Source: Pseudoalteromonas luteoviolacea NCIMB 1942 (GTDB lineage: Bacteria > Pseudomonadota > Gammaproteobacteria > Enterobacterales > Alteromonadaceae). Taken from it: a stretch of 64,000 nt of DNA. Location of the stretch: contig NZ_AUXT01000112.1 in NCBI RefSeq assembly GCF_001625595.1, positions 88,931-152,930 of the forward strand, read 5' to 3'. The number at the start of each line of letters is the position of its first letter. Within the stretch, counting starts at the first letter, position 1. The notes under the pieces are model-generated. The model worked only from the letters and a program-made list of their open reading frames with translations, ran no database searches and was not told the DNA's origin. The translations under genes and the position numbers were made by a program. Positions 35,858 through 46,425 of this stretch are shown here, piece after piece.

Positions 35858-36793
35858 ATGAGTTCAGAATTAGAACATATCTCAGTGTTAATGGACGAAA
35901 CGCTCGATGCACTTGAGATAAAGGCAGATGGTATTTATATCGATGGCACTTTTGGTCGAGGTGGCCACTCAGGGCAAATTCTGAAGCGCTTGGGTGAAAA
36001 AGGTCGTTTGCAAGCAATAGATCAAGACCCTCAGGCGATAAAGGCTGCCGAAAAGTTTGCGCAAGATGACCGATTTTCCATCGCACATAATCGCTTTTCT
36101 AATATCGCGGAAGTGGCGGAGTCGGCTGAATTGACAGGCAAGGTGGACGGTATACTACTGGATATTGGAGTTTCTTCACCACAGCTAGACGATGCGGATA
36201 GGGGGTTCAGTTTTATGAAAGATGGCCCACTTGATATGCGCATGAATCCACAAGCAGGACGAAGTGCAGCGCAGTGGCTAGCAGAGGCTGAACTTGAAGA
36301 CATGGTGCACGTTATTAAGAAATATGGTGAAGAAAAATTTGCCAGACGCATTGCACATAAAGTTATTGAAACTCGTGAAGAGACTGAAATTACCACCACT
36401 AAACAGCTTGCGGACCTTATTGATGAAGCGGTGCCTGTTAAAGATAAACACAAGCACCCTGCTACACGTACCTTTCAGGCCATTCGAATTTATATTAATA
36501 GCGAACTAGAAGAGATCCAGACGGCGCTTTTGGCAGCAATAGATGTTCTTAAGCCCGGTGGTCGGTTGGTTGTTATCTCATTCCATTCTCTGGAAGATCG
36601 CATTGTTAAACAATTTATTAAGAAACAAAGTAAGGGAGAGGCTGTTCCAAGGGGGTTACCTCTGACCGATGAACAACTCAATAAAAATCTAACTTTAAAA
36701 GCGATTGGAAAGGCCATCAAGCCGAGCAAGTCTGAAATCGAAGCAAACCCTAGATCGCGTAGTTCTGTTTTACGCATTGCAGAGAAGCTCTAA
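35858..36793 (+). CDS. rsmH: 16S rRNA m4C1402 methyltransferase RsmH
   Basis: N4-methylates C1402 of 16S rRNA, the same base whose ribose is methylated by RsmI, also in this window. 311 aa. SAM-binding block [14 protein letters not shown] and family blocks [20 protein letters not shown] and [19 protein letters not shown] are present. The ftsL ATG follows its stop codon directly. Confidence 0.97.
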   Translation: MSSELEHISVLMDETLDALEIKADGIYIDGTFGRGGHSGQILKRLGEKGRLQAIDQDPQAIKAAEKFAQDDRFSIAHNRFSNIAEVAESAELTGKVDGILLDIGVSSPQLDDADRGFSFMKDGPLDMRMNPQAGRSAAQWLAEAELEDMVHVIKKYGEEKFARRIAHKVIETREETEITTTKQLADLIDEAVPVKDKHKHPATRTFQAIRIYINSELEEIQTALLAAIDVLKPGGRLVVISFHSLEDRIVKQFIKKQSKGEAVPRGLPLTDEQLNKNLTLKAIGKAIKPSKSEIEANPRSRSSVLRIAEKL

Positions 36794-37117
36794 ATGGCTA
36801 AGTCGACGCAACGCCAACCTCAGCTCTTTTTAGAGATTTGCCAAGTGATCTTGGCGAATAAACTGACGTTTTTGTTGCTCGTAAGTGTTTTTATATCCTC
36901 TTTAGTGGTGGTGCAAGTAACTCATTCAACGCGCCAGCAATTAATTATGCAGGATCAATTATTACAGCAAAGAGACGAACTGGATCTCGAATGGCGTTAC
37001 TTGTTAGTTGAAGAAGAGTTTTATTCACAGCATGCGCGAATTGAAGAAATAGCCAAAGCACAACTAAAAATGCTGCGTCCAACGAGTAAAGAAGAGCAGG
37101 TGATAGAGCTGCCATGA
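36794..37117 (+). CDS. ftsL: Cell division protein FtsL
   Basis: Bitopic septal protein that with FtsB and FtsQ activates FtsWI; 107 aa. A cytoplasmic N terminus, one helix (about 20-42, LTFLLLVSVFISSLVVVQV) and a periplasmic leucine-zipper coiled coil follow. Sequence conservation is low, but size, topology and place between rsmH and ftsI are decisive. It overlaps ftsI by 4 bp. Confidence 0.93.
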   Translation: MAKSTQRQPQLFLEICQVILANKLTFLLLVSVFISSLVVVQVTHSTRQQLIMQDQLLQQRDELDLEWRYLLVEEEFYSQHARIEEIAKAQLKMLRPTSKEEQVIELP

Positions 37118-38928
37118 AGACAAGTAACAAACCTTCACAAAACCTAATTGCTTGGCGCTTTATTTTAGTTTGCGTCATGTTGGTATCTGTATTTGTCGCG
37201 CTAATTGCAAGAGCTGCTTACTTGCAAGTTATTGAGCCTGACAAAGCACGAGCTGAAAATGTTAAGCGCACAGTGAGAATGGAAAAACTGCATGTGCAAC
37301 GCGGGATGATTTTTGATCGCAATGGCAAAGAGCTTGCGGTGAGTGTACCCGTAGTGAGTGTATACGTAGATCCGCTCGCATTGGACAAAGCATTAAAATC
37401 ACGCGTTTTACGCCAAGCCAGAAAAAACGGTGAGGATCACGTTACGCTGGCTGATAACGCGTCATTGCTCGCAGAGCGCAAACAACAGCTCTTTCAAGAA
37501 CAAGCACGCTGGCGGGAGCTCTCCGATGTGCTCCAACTACCTTCAGAGCAGGTCAATAAAAAGTTGCGCGGAAATGCAAAAAGAAGATTTGTGTATTTAA
37601 AGCGCCAAGTCACACCGGCAGTAGCTAAGTACATAAAACAGATGCGTTTACCTGGTATTCATTTACTGGACGAGTCAAAGCGCTTTTACCCTAGTGGCGA
37701 GATTGCGGCACATATTCTTGGTGTCACGAATATTGACGGTATTGGCATTGAAGGCATTGAAAAGCGCTTTGATAAAGCGTTAACAGGCACTGAAGGGCTT
37801 AGGACTATTCGAAAGGATGCACAGGGTCGAGAAGTACAAGTCTTGTCTGAAGAAGAACGTGTCGAACCGGAAGATATTCACTTGAGTATTGATCTGAGAA
37901 TTCAGACCATCGCTTATCGCGCGCTTAAATCTGCCGTGCTGACTTATCAGGCAACGTCGGGGTCTGCAATGGTTGTTGATGTTCATACCGGTGAGATTTT
38001 GGCAATGGTAAATAGCCCAAGCTTTAATCCTAACGATATGAGTAATGCGGCGCCTTATAAACGCCGCAACCGCGCCATTACAGATTTATTTGAACCAGGT
38101 TCGACTTTGAAGCCGCTGGCCATATTAGCGGGGATCGATCATGGGGTGATCGAATCTGATGATATTATAAATACTTTCCCTGGCTGGATGAGGTTAGGGG
38201 GCAGTTTAGTCAAAGATACACGAAATCATGGCGAAATGACTCTCAGAGAGATATTGAAAGTCTCAAGTAATATGGGCGTTGCGAAGATCAGTCAGCTATT
38301 ACCAAAAGATTATTTAGTTGGCGTATACCAGAAAGTTGGATTTGGAGAAGACACTGGAACGTTAATGATTGGAGAGAGCTCAGGGCTATTCTATCCAAAT
38401 AGACGTTGGTCTGATTTCGAGATAGCGACGCTGTCTTATGGTTATGCCGTATCTGTCAGTACTGCGCAGGTGGCGCGCTTGTATGCCACATTAGGTGCAG
38501 GTGGGATTTCAAGACCTTTGACAATTTTAAAACAAGATACTCCTCAGCCAGGCAATCGGTTGTTCAAAGAGGAAGATGTGAAAGCCGTGGTTTCTATGAT
38601 GGAATCAATCTTTGAAAAAGGCGGCACAGCTTCAAGTATCAAGGTAGATGGCTATCGGGCTGCTGGTAAGACTGGCACGTCGAAAAAGGCGGTGGCTGGC
38701 GGATATGGCGACGAATATGTTGGTTATTTTGCAGGGGTTGCGCCAGCGAGTGATCCTAGGCTTGCTGTTGTTGTGATGGTTAATGAGCCTGGCAATGACG
38801 TATATTACGGCGGCGATACTGCTGGACCTGTATTTGCTGAGATTGTTTCTAATGCGCTAAGAATGTTGAATGTTGCTCCGGATAAAGAACGGGTTGCTTA
38901 TTTATCGGAGTCAAAAAATGATGCGTGA
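37114..38928 (+). CDS. ftsI: Septal transpeptidase FtsI (PBP3)
   Basis: Class B penicillin-binding protein that crosslinks septal peptidoglycan; 604 aa. One N-terminal helix (about 14-34), pedestal domain, then the transpeptidase domain with SxxK in EPGSTLKPL, SxN in VSSNMG and KTG in AGKTGTSKK. Its 3' end overlaps the murE start by 11 bp. Confidence 0.97.
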   Translation: MKTSNKPSQNLIAWRFILVCVMLVSVFVALIARAAYLQVIEPDKARAENVKRTVRMEKLHVQRGMIFDRNGKELAVSVPVVSVYVDPLALDKALKSRVLRQARKNGEDHVTLADNASLLAERKQQLFQEQARWRELSDVLQLPSEQVNKKLRGNAKRRFVYLKRQVTPAVAKYIKQMRLPGIHLLDESKRFYPSGEIAAHILGVTNIDGIGIEGIEKRFDKALTGTEGLRTIRKDAQGREVQVLSEEERVEPEDIHLSIDLRIQTIAYRALKSAVLTYQATSGSAMVVDVHTGEILAMVNSPSFNPNDMSNAAPYKRRNRAITDLFEPGSTLKPLAILAGIDHGVIESDDIINTFPGWMRLGGSLVKDTRNHGEMTLREILKVSSNMGVAKISQLLPKDYLVGVYQKVGFGEDTGTLMIGESSGLFYPNRRWSDFEIATLSYGYAVSVSTAQVARLYATLGAGGISRPLTILKQDTPQPGNRLFKEEDVKAVVSMMESIFEKGGTASSIKVDGYRAAGKTGTSKKAVAGGYGDEYVGYFAGVAPASDPRLAVVVMVNEPGNDVYYGGDTAGPVFAEIVSNALRMLNVAPDKERVAYLSESKNDA

Positions 38929-40384
38929 TCTGACACAAGTACTTGCGAAATTCGATGTGAAAAGTGCATATATTGAAGTACAAGACCTCCGCTTGGACAG
39001 CCGCGAAGTACGTCATGGTGATTGTTTTATTGCCATAAGTGGGCACCAATTAGATGGCCAGCGATTTATCGCATCGGCAATAGAAAAGGGTGCCGTATGC
39101 GTTTTAGTTGATGAAAGCGCTGACGTATCAGGTTTTTCGGTTGAAGTAATTAAAGTCCCCAATTTGAAAAGTAAATTGGCAAATATTGCAGCCGGTTTTT
39201 ATCAGCAGCCAAGCCGCCAATTGAATGTAGTCGGTGTAACAGGAACTAATGGAAAATCGACTACGGCAGCGATGATCGCCAATTTGGCAACCTTGTGTGG
39301 GAAAGACAGTGCTGTCATTGGAACTTTAGGCTACGGTAGCCCGAAGAACTTAACACCATTGAATAATACGACACCATCCGCGGTTGACTTACAACGTATT
39401 TTTTCACACCTATTAAATCAGCATCAGCAGGTCGCGATGGAGGTATCTTCTCATGGTATCGTTCAAGGGCGCACAGAACAGATAGACTTTGATGTGGCAG
39501 TATTTACTAATCTGAGTCGCGACCACTTGGATTACCACGGTGATATGCAGAGTTATGCGGATGCAAAAAAACGTTTGTTTACAGAGTGTGGCGCCAAACA
39601 CAAAGTGCTTAATTTAGATGATAGCTACGCACGTCAATGGTTAACGGAGTTGTCTCCCTGCGAATGTGTTGTATATGGCGAGCAACCAGAGGAACACCAT
39701 TTTGAACGCTATGTGTTTTTTGACAAGGTTGCTTGTCATCAACATGGCCTCTCATTTCAACTAATCACGTCATGGGGGGAGGTGGCAATCTCTACACCGT
39801 TATTCGGTTTATTCAACTTATATAATCTGTGTGCTGCATTTGCGAGTTTGTTAGTCCAAGGATATAGCTTGGACCAAGTGCAAGCTGCTGTGAAAAAACT
39901 CGAACCCGTAGATGGCCGTATGCAAGCATTTAAAAACGATGGTAAGCCAACTTGTATTGTTGATTACGCGCATACACCTGAAGCACTTGAACTTGCATTA
40001 CAAGCTTTGCAAATGCATGTGCCTGGCAAAGTGGCATGTGTATTCGGCTGTGGCGGAGAACGTGACACAGGTAAGCGTCCATTGATGGCCCAAGCTGCAG
40101 AGCAGTTTTCCGATAATATTATAATTACAAGTGATAACCCCCGTAGTGAAGATCCATTAACAATTATTAATGATATTAAGGCTGGGCTCAGTAATCCTGA
40201 GTATGCTGTTGTGCAACCAGATAGAGCTTTGGCCATTCGATTTGCTATTGAACAAGCTGATGAAGACAGCGTCGTTCTGATTGCTGGCAAAGGTCATGAA
40301 GACTATCAAATTATTGGAAATCAAAAGCTAAGCTTTTGTGACAGAAGCTTAGTTAAGGCAATTTTAGAGGGGGAAAGTGCATGA
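38918..40384 (+). CDS. murE: UDP-MurNAc-tripeptide synthetase MurE
   Basis: Adds meso-diaminopimelate to UDP-MurNAc-L-Ala-D-Glu; 488 aa. ATP site GVTGTNGKSTTAAMI; the DNPRSEDP block is the mDAP-specific motif, so the peptidoglycan is of the DAP type. The ATG at 38918 has GGAG seven bases upstream inside the ftsI end; an upstream in-frame start is rejected. The stop overlaps murF by 4 bp. Confidence 0.96.
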   Translation: MMRDLTQVLAKFDVKSAYIEVQDLRLDSREVRHGDCFIAISGHQLDGQRFIASAIEKGAVCVLVDESADVSGFSVEVIKVPNLKSKLANIAAGFYQQPSRQLNVVGVTGTNGKSTTAAMIANLATLCGKDSAVIGTLGYGSPKNLTPLNNTTPSAVDLQRIFSHLLNQHQQVAMEVSSHGIVQGRTEQIDFDVAVFTNLSRDHLDYHGDMQSYADAKKRLFTECGAKHKVLNLDDSYARQWLTELSPCECVVYGEQPEEHHFERYVFFDKVACHQHGLSFQLITSWGEVAISTPLFGLFNLYNLCAAFASLLVQGYSLDQVQAAVKKLEPVDGRMQAFKNDGKPTCIVDYAHTPEALELALQALQMHVPGKVACVFGCGGERDTGKRPLMAQAAEQFSDNIIITSDNPRSEDPLTIINDIKAGLSNPEYAVVQPDRALAIRFAIEQADEDSVVLIAGKGHEDYQIIGNQKLSFCDRSLVKAILEGESA

Positions 40385-41763
40385 TCAAGATGGATTTTTC
40401 TTGGCTTGCAGAAGTACTTGAGGCCCCTTTTAGTGGGCAAAATTTGGCAGTTGCCAATATCAATACAGATACAAGAACAATAACCAACGACGAAGTTTTT
40501 CTTGCATTACAAGGCGCTAACTTTGACGGTCACAAGTTTGTGGCTGAAGCGAAGACAAAAGGCGCGATTGCCGCGATTGTATCTCGACCTGTGGATGTCG
40601 ACATTGTTCAATTTGTGGTGCCGGATACGCGAATTGCACTTGGCAAACTAGGACAAAAGGTTATTCAACATGTGGCACCTAAAACAGTCGCTATTACAGG
40701 CAGTGTAGGCAAAACGACGGTTAAAGAAATGGCCGCAGCGATTCTTTCTAGACGCGGTAAGGTGCTGGCAACAAAAGGCAATTTTAATAACGATATCGGT
40801 GTGCCGCTCACTTTATTACGACTATCTGAAGATGATGAATACGCTGTAATTGAATTGGGAGCCAACCATATTGGTGAGATTGCATACACCAGCGGCTTAA
40901 CTAACCCTGATGTAGCCGTGGTCTGCAACGTTGCGCCATCACACTTAGAAGGGTTTGGCTCTATTGAAGGTATTGGTCAAGCCAAAGGTGAGATATTTGA
41001 AGGCCTTAAAGCTGGTGGTGTGGCGGTTATTAATCAAGATAGCGTCTTTGCTGGTATGTGGATTGAAAGTTTATCGACACAATCGACAAAACGATTTTCG
41101 ATGCAGGCTAAACATGATGTTTGGGCAGAAGATATTAAGTTAGATGATGCAGGTAGGGCCGAGTTTTTATTGTGTACTCCTATCTCATCTTTGTCGGTCA
41201 AGCTAGCTTTACCTGGTAAGCATAACGTGATGAATGCTGTGATTGCCGCGTCAATTACAATACCACTTGGTGCTTCTTTAGAGGATATTGCAGCAGCACT
41301 ACACAATATGGAAGTAGTGAAAGGGCGCGTGAATGTTATTGATGTTTCTCACAGTTTGAGGGTTGTTGATGATACATATAATGCAAATGTACGCTCCGTT
41401 AAGGCCGCAATTGAACTTCTAAAGGAAATGCCTGGTACTCGAATACTGGCTCTAGGAGACATGGCTGAGCTGGGGGAAGAGGCGAGCGCATACCATCAAG
41501 AGGTTGGAGAGTATGCGCGCCAATTAGGGATTGATGCGCTGTTTTCTTTAGGTGTTTTGAGCCGCTATGCCAGCGAAGTTTTTGAACAGCCAAATCGCCA
41601 CTTTTCGACGCGTGAGCACATGCTTGAAGCGTTATTTGAATTTATTAATCTTGATTCTCAAAGGTGTACTGTTTTGATAAAAGGGTCGCGTAGTGCACGT
41701 ATGGAGCTGTTGGTTTCAGACTTGATAGCTGCCCACAAAAATTATGTAGATGGGGACCGATAA
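40381..41763 (+). CDS. murF: UDP-MurNAc-pentapeptide synthetase MurF
   Basis: Ligates D-Ala-D-Ala to the UDP-MurNAc tripeptide; 460 aa. ATP loop [14 protein letters not shown], with [13 protein letters not shown] and [15 protein letters not shown] (usual Asn-Pro-xSer replaced by Asn-Val-Arg-Ser). The ATG overlaps the murE stop; a second ATG nine bases in is possible. Overlaps mraY by one base. Confidence 0.96.
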   Translation: MIKMDFSWLAEVLEAPFSGQNLAVANINTDTRTITNDEVFLALQGANFDGHKFVAEAKTKGAIAAIVSRPVDVDIVQFVVPDTRIALGKLGQKVIQHVAPKTVAITGSVGKTTVKEMAAAILSRRGKVLATKGNFNNDIGVPLTLLRLSEDDEYAVIELGANHIGEIAYTSGLTNPDVAVVCNVAPSHLEGFGSIEGIGQAKGEIFEGLKAGGVAVINQDSVFAGMWIESLSTQSTKRFSMQAKHDVWAEDIKLDDAGRAEFLLCTPISSLSVKLALPGKHNVMNAVIAASITIPLGASLEDIAAALHNMEVVKGRVNVIDVSHSLRVVDDTYNANVRSVKAAIELLKEMPGTRILALGDMAELGEEASAYHQEVGEYARQLGIDALFSLGVLSRYASEVFEQPNRHFSTREHMLEALFEFINLDSQRCTVLIKGSRSARMELLVSDLIAAHKNYVDGDR

Positions 41764-42845
41764 TGTTAGTTTGGTTAGCAGAGTATTTAACGCAATACTA
41801 CAGTGGTTTCAATGTCTTTTCATATCTCACCGTACGAGCAATCTTGGGGATCCTAACGGCCCTTCTGATCTCGTTGTATTTTGGTCCAAAGTTGATTCGC
41901 GCTTTGCAGCGTATGCAAATTGGACAAACTGTCCGAGATGATGGTCCTGAATCTCACCTATCCAAATCGGGAACTCCCACAATGGGTGGACTGCTTATTT
42001 TGGCCGCGATCTTTACGAGCTCTTTAATGTGGGGAGACTTAAGTAATAAGTATGTTTGGGTTACTTTGTTTGTTATTGGCTCTTTGGGCGTCGTAGGGTT
42101 TGTCGACGATTACCGTAAAGTGATTCGTAAGGACAGTAAGGGCTTAATCGCAAGATGGAAGTATTTTTGGCAATCAGTGATTGCGATCTCTGTTGCAGCT
42201 TTTTTGTATTACACTGCGAATTCTGATGCGGAAACCTCTTTGGTTGTGCCGTTTTTCAAAGATGTGTTGCCGCAACTTGGGTTGCTCTACCTCGTTATGA
42301 GTTACTTTGTGATCGTAGGTACATCAAATGCGGTCAATTTGACTGATGGACTTGATGGTCTTGCCATTGTACCTACAATTTTAGTTGCAGCGGCATTGGC
42401 AATTATTGCTTATTTGACCGGTAACGTGAATTTCTCAAATTACCTCCATATTCCTCATATACCATTGGCCAGTGAACTCGTTGTTGTGTGTACTGCCATT
42501 GTCGGCGCTGGATTAGGGTTCTTATGGTTTAACACCTACCCAGCACAAGTATTTATGGGCGATGTGGGTTCTTTGGCCTTGGGCGGTGCATTAGGTATTA
42601 TTGCTATTTTAGTAAGGCAAGAGTTGGTATTAGTGATTATGGGGGGGGTATTCGTGATGGAGGCCCTGTCGGTTATTCTTCAGGTTGGGTCGTACAAACT
42701 GCGTGGTCAACGTATTTTCAGAATGGCTCCTATACACCATCATTATGAGTTGAAAGGGTGGCCTGAACCGCGAGTCATTGTGCGGTTTTGGATAATCTCT
42801 TTCATTTTAGTACTTGCTGGATTGGCAACTCTAAAGATCAGGTAA
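41763..42845 (+). CDS. mraY: Phospho-MurNAc-pentapeptide translocase MraY
   Basis: Integral membrane enzyme making lipid I from UDP-MurNAc-pentapeptide and undecaprenyl phosphate; 360 aa, ten helices, same length as E. coli. Catalytic blocks are [19 protein letters not shown] and the C-terminal [18 protein letters not shown]. murD starts directly after the stop. Confidence 0.98.
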   Translation: MLVWLAEYLTQYYSGFNVFSYLTVRAILGILTALLISLYFGPKLIRALQRMQIGQTVRDDGPESHLSKSGTPTMGGLLILAAIFTSSLMWGDLSNKYVWVTLFVIGSLGVVGFVDDYRKVIRKDSKGLIARWKYFWQSVIAISVAAFLYYTANSDAETSLVVPFFKDVLPQLGLLYLVMSYFVIVGTSNAVNLTDGLDGLAIVPTILVAAALAIIAYLTGNVNFSNYLHIPHIPLASELVVVCTAIVGAGLGFLWFNTYPAQVFMGDVGSLALGGALGIIAILVRQELVLVIMGGVFVMEALSVILQVGSYKLRGQRIFRMAPIHHHYELKGWPEPRVIVRFWIISFILVLAGLATLKIR

Positions 42846-44165
42846 ATGAACTATATAGACAAACTTAAGCAGCAGCATATTACAATTCTAGGCCTTGGTG
42901 TAACAGGGCTTGGAATTGTACGCTTTTTAGTACGCCATGGTATCACGCCCAAAATTGTTGATACGCGTGCTGTGCCGCCTGGTGCTGAGTGGTTGGCACA
43001 CAATGTACCTGAGAGTGAAGCCGTATTTGGTCCGTTGGCTGAGGCTGCATTAACTAATACTGATGTAATAATAATTAGTCCTGGGATCCCTTTATATGAT
43101 AGATACGTGGCACAAGCGATAGCGGGTGGTACCGAGGTGATCGGGGATGTTGAACTGTTTGCTCGTTTAAATGACACTCCAGTAGTTGCGGTAACGGGCT
43201 CCAATGGTAAATCTACGGTAGTGAGTTTGGCTACAGAAGTCTGTAAAGAAGCTGGCCTCAAGGTTGGACTCGGTGGAAATATTGGCACCTCAGTTCTTGA
43301 TTTATTGGATCAAGATCTTGATTTAATTGTATTAGAACTATCTAGTTTCCAACTCGAAACAACTCAAAGTTTGAAATGCACTAGCGCCATGATCCTCAAT
43401 ATTACTGAGGATCATATGGATAGGTATCCTGATTTTGATGCCTACTGCGCGGCCAAAAAACGCATCTATCTGCAAACGGGTTTATTGGTTTACAACTTTG
43501 ACGATGAGCAAACCTACCAAGCACATAAGTGCACATTGAGTGTAGGGTTAAACAATGCAGATTACTGCATTAAATCTTTTCCTGAACGTGCATACTTTAG
43601 TGCCTTAGGTGAGGCTTTTCTGCCAGTAGATTGTCTATCTATTCCTGGCAAGCATAACCAGTTTAATGCTTTATCTGTAATGGCTTTATTGAGTCCTTTT
43701 GACATAAGCAAACAAGCATTTGAGCAGGGGTTTGCTCGATTCAGTGGACTTGAACACCGTTGCCAATTGATTGCCGAAGCCAACGGTATTAAATATTTTA
43801 ATGATTCAAAAGCAACCAATGTGGGAGCCACGGTTGCGGCACTCGAAAGTCTTGCAGATGATAGCTGCAAAATCGTTTTGATTTTAGGTGGGGATGCTAA
43901 AGGTGCAGAAATAGCACCTCTTGTGGAGCCACTTAAAGAGCACTGCCGAGCTATTTTGTGTTTTGGTAAAGATGCAGATTTGTTCGTCCCTCTTCATGAC
44001 AACAGTATTAAAGTTTCAACTTTGCAAGAGGCTGTTTTAGAGGCTAATAAACAAGCCATTGCTGGCGATATTGTATTGTTGGCGCCAGCGTGCGCAAGCA
44101 TTGATATGTACCCTAATTATATGATTAGAGGTGATGAGTTCACCAAATTGGTAGGAGAACTCTAA
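42846..44165 (+). CDS. murD: UDP-MurNAc-Ala D-glutamate ligase MurD
   Basis: Adds D-glutamate to UDP-MurNAc-L-Ala; 439 aa. ATP loop AVTGSNGKSTVVSLA, family blocks LELSSFQLETT, NITEDHMDRY and FNDSKATNVGATVAAL. A 10-bp perfect inverted repeat lies within the codons for the NITEDH block (43389-43415). Overlaps ftsW by one base. Confidence 0.97.
   Translation: MNYIDKLKQQHITILGLGVTGLGIVRFLVRHGITPKIVDTRAVPPGAEWLAHNVPESEAVFGPLAEAALTNTDVIIISPGIPLYDRYVAQAIAGGTEVIGDVELFARLNDTPVVAVTGSNGKSTVVSLATEVCKEAGLKVGLGGNIGTSVLDLLDQDLDLIVLELSSFQLETTQSLKCTSAMILNITEDHMDRYPDFDAYCAAKKRIYLQTGLLVYNFDDEQTYQAHKCTLSVGLNNADYCIKSFPERAYFSALGEAFLPVDCLSIPGKHNQFNALSVMALLSPFDISKQAFEQGFARFSGLEHRCQLIAEANGIKYFNDSKATNVGATVAALESLADDSCKIVLILGGDAKGAEIAPLVEPLKEHCRAILCFGKDADLFVPLHDNSIKVSTLQEAVLEANKQAIAGDIVLLAPACASIDMYPNYMIRGDEFTKLVGEL
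43389..43415 (+). repeat. Inverted repeat inside murD
   Basis: ATGATCCTCA (43389-43398), 7-nt loop, TGAGGATCAT (43406-43415). It lies in codons for a conserved ligase motif, so amino-acid constraint may explain part of it. Confidence 0.6.
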
Positions 44166-45340
44166 TGATAGCGACGCTAAATTTAAGAAGTGCTTTTCAA
44201 TCTAAAAACGCAGACACTTTGTTCGATTTGCCTTTGCTGTATGCGATGCTCTGCTTGATAGGGGTTGGTTTTGTGATGGTAACAAGTGCTTCGATGCCAG
44301 TTGCTGAACGTATTTACAACAATCCTTATCACATCATTGTCAGACACGGTATGTTTCTGATTATGGGGATGGTGCTGTTTTGGTTGAGTACCTCGGTGTC
44401 AATGATGTGGTGGAAGCGCTTCAATCCATATTTATTGCTATTTGGAATGGCAATGCTAGTGCTGGTTTTGGTCGTTGGCCGGGAAGTGAATGGCGCGAAA
44501 CGCTGGATCCCTGTAGGGCCTGTAGGTATACAAGCTGCAGAAGTCGCAAAGCTATTTTTTATCAGCTATATAGCTGGATATTTGGTACGCAAACGTGAAG
44601 AGGTGCAAGAAAATATCAAAGGGTTTGCGAAACCTATCGTGGTCTTTGCTGTGTATGCATTTTTAATTCTAATGCAACCGGATTTGGGCACCGTTGTCGT
44701 GATTTTTGTAACGACTGTGGGTCTACTATTTTTGGCCGGCGCAAAGCTGTGGCAGTTTTTTGTACTGATGCTCACAGGTGTATTTTTGGTTGTGATGTTG
44801 ATAATCTTCGAGCCCTATCGTATGGCTCGGGTCGTTGGCTTTTTGGAGCCTTGGAAAGATCCTTTTGGTAAGGGTTATCAATTGGTTCAATCTTTAATGG
44901 CATACGGTCAAGGGGGCTGGTTTGGCCAAGGCTTGGGCAATAGTGTTCAAAAGTTGCAGTACCTTCCTGAAGCACACAATGATTTTATTTTTGCTGTCAT
45001 TGCCGAGGAATTAGGGTTTTTGGGCGTAATTTGTGTGTTGTTGATGCTTGGAACGCTCGTTTTTAGAGCCCTGGTTATTGGGCAACAAGCTTTAAAGTCA
45101 AATAAAGAGTACGAAGGTTATCTTGCCCTTGGGATAGGTATCTGGTTTGCTTTTCAGACACTTGTTAATGTTGGCGCGAGTGCCGGTATGTTGCCGACTA
45201 AAGGTTTGACTCTGCCGTTTGTATCTTATGGTGGATCTAGTTTATTAGTCATGACAATTGCGGCTGGGCTATTACAGAGGGTGGACTTTGAAACAAAGAT
45301 GTCGACTAGGCAAGCAACATCGAGAGGCAGTAAACGATGA
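44165..45340 (+). CDS. ftsW: Septal peptidoglycan glycosyltransferase FtsW
   Basis: SEDS-family polymerase working with FtsI at the septum; 391 aa, about ten helices. SEDS blocks are GREVNGAKRWIPVGPVGIQAAEVAKL, split over about 102-128, LMQPDLGTVVV, YLPEAHNDFIFAVIAEELGF and TKGLTLPFVSYGGSSLL. It overlaps murD by one base and murG by four. Confidence 0.97.
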   Translation: MIATLNLRSAFQSKNADTLFDLPLLYAMLCLIGVGFVMVTSASMPVAERIYNNPYHIIVRHGMFLIMGMVLFWLSTSVSMMWWKRFNPYLLLFGMAMLVLVLVVGREVNGAKRWIPVGPVGIQAAEVAKLFFISYIAGYLVRKREEVQENIKGFAKPIVVFAVYAFLILMQPDLGTVVVIFVTTVGLLFLAGAKLWQFFVLMLTGVFLVVMLIIFEPYRMARVVGFLEPWKDPFGKGYQLVQSLMAYGQGGWFGQGLGNSVQKLQYLPEAHNDFIFAVIAEELGFLGVICVLLMLGTLVFRALVIGQQALKSNKEYEGYLALGIGIWFAFQTLVNVGASAGMLPTKGLTLPFVSYGGSSLLVMTIAAGLLQRVDFETKMSTRQATSRGSKR

Positions 45341-46425
45341 CAAAAAGAATATTGGTTGCAGCCGGTGGTACTGGTGGACATATTTTCCCAGGCATAGCGG
45401 TAGCCCAGCAATTGAAAGATGCGGGCTGGGAAATCTCGTGGGTAGGTACAGAAGATAGAATGGAAGCGCAGGTCGTTCCTAGGCATGGCTTTGACATTGA
45501 CTTTATTGCTGTCAAAGGGGTGAGAGGAAACGGGTTTAAAAGGTTTTTACAAACGCCTTTGATGGTTTTTAAAGCCATATGTGCTGCCAAACATATCTTA
45601 TCAACACACCGGCCTGATGTTGTTCTTACAATGGGCGGGTACGTGACAGGTCCTGTGGGGGTTGCCGCCAAGCTGTTAGGTGTGCCGCTCATAATTCATG
45701 AACAAAATGCTGTTGCTGGTTTAAGTAATAGAATGTTGGCGAAACTAGCAAATCGTGTTTTATGTGCCTTCAAAGGTGCGTTTCCAGAAACCAAGTGTGA
45801 TGTCGTCGGTAATCCAATCCGTGACTCGGTGACGCAAATACAGCCTAAGGCGGTTGAGGGAAATATTAATTGTCTCGTTGTTGGTGGTTCATTAGGTGCC
45901 AAAGCATTAAATGAAACCCTCCCAGAAGTTTTTAATGCACTGAATCAGCTAGGGCATCACAAACTTTCCATTTGGCATCAAAGTGGTAGAGGAAATGAGC
46001 AGACTGTTGCAACAAGTTATAGCGATAGTCAATTCACATATAAAGTTGACGAGTTTATCGAAAATATGGACCAAGCCTATGAATGGGCTGATATTATAAT
46101 TTGTCGAGCTGGAGCGCTGACTGTCAGTGAAGTTGCTGCTGCGGGAAAAATGGCTGTCTTTGTTCCCCTACCTCATGCAGTGGATGATCATCAAACTCTA
46201 AACGCGAGTGCTTTGGTGGATGATGGCGCTGCACTGTTGATGCCTCAGTCAGAATTAAATGAGCAGAATATGGTGACGTTACTAGAGCCATATTTACGTG
46301 ATCCAACACGTATTGAAGCAAAGTCAAAAAAAGCAAAGCTATGTGCCCAAATATCAGCAACGAGTACAGTAGTTGAAATTATTGAAGAAATTACAAGTCA
46401 AAGAGAAAATTGTGAAAGAAAATAA
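45337..46425 (+). CDS. murG: Lipid II synthase MurG
   Basis: Peripheral inner-membrane GT28 transferase that adds GlcNAc to lipid I; 362 aa. N-terminal glycine loop [17 protein letters not shown], then [12 protein letters not shown], and UDP-GlcNAc binding blocks [17 protein letters not shown] and [15 protein letters not shown]. Overlaps murC by 14 bp. Confidence 0.97.
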   Translation: MTKRILVAAGGTGGHIFPGIAVAQQLKDAGWEISWVGTEDRMEAQVVPRHGFDIDFIAVKGVRGNGFKRFLQTPLMVFKAICAAKHILSTHRPDVVLTMGGYVTGPVGVAAKLLGVPLIIHEQNAVAGLSNRMLAKLANRVLCAFKGAFPETKCDVVGNPIRDSVTQIQPKAVEGNINCLVVGGSLGAKALNETLPEVFNALNQLGHHKLSIWHQSGRGNEQTVATSYSDSQFTYKVDEFIENMDQAYEWADIIICRAGALTVSEVAAAGKMAVFVPLPHAVDDHQTLNASALVDDGAALLMPQSELNEQNMVTLLEPYLRDPTRIEAKSKKAKLCAQISATSTVVEIIEEITSQRENCERK

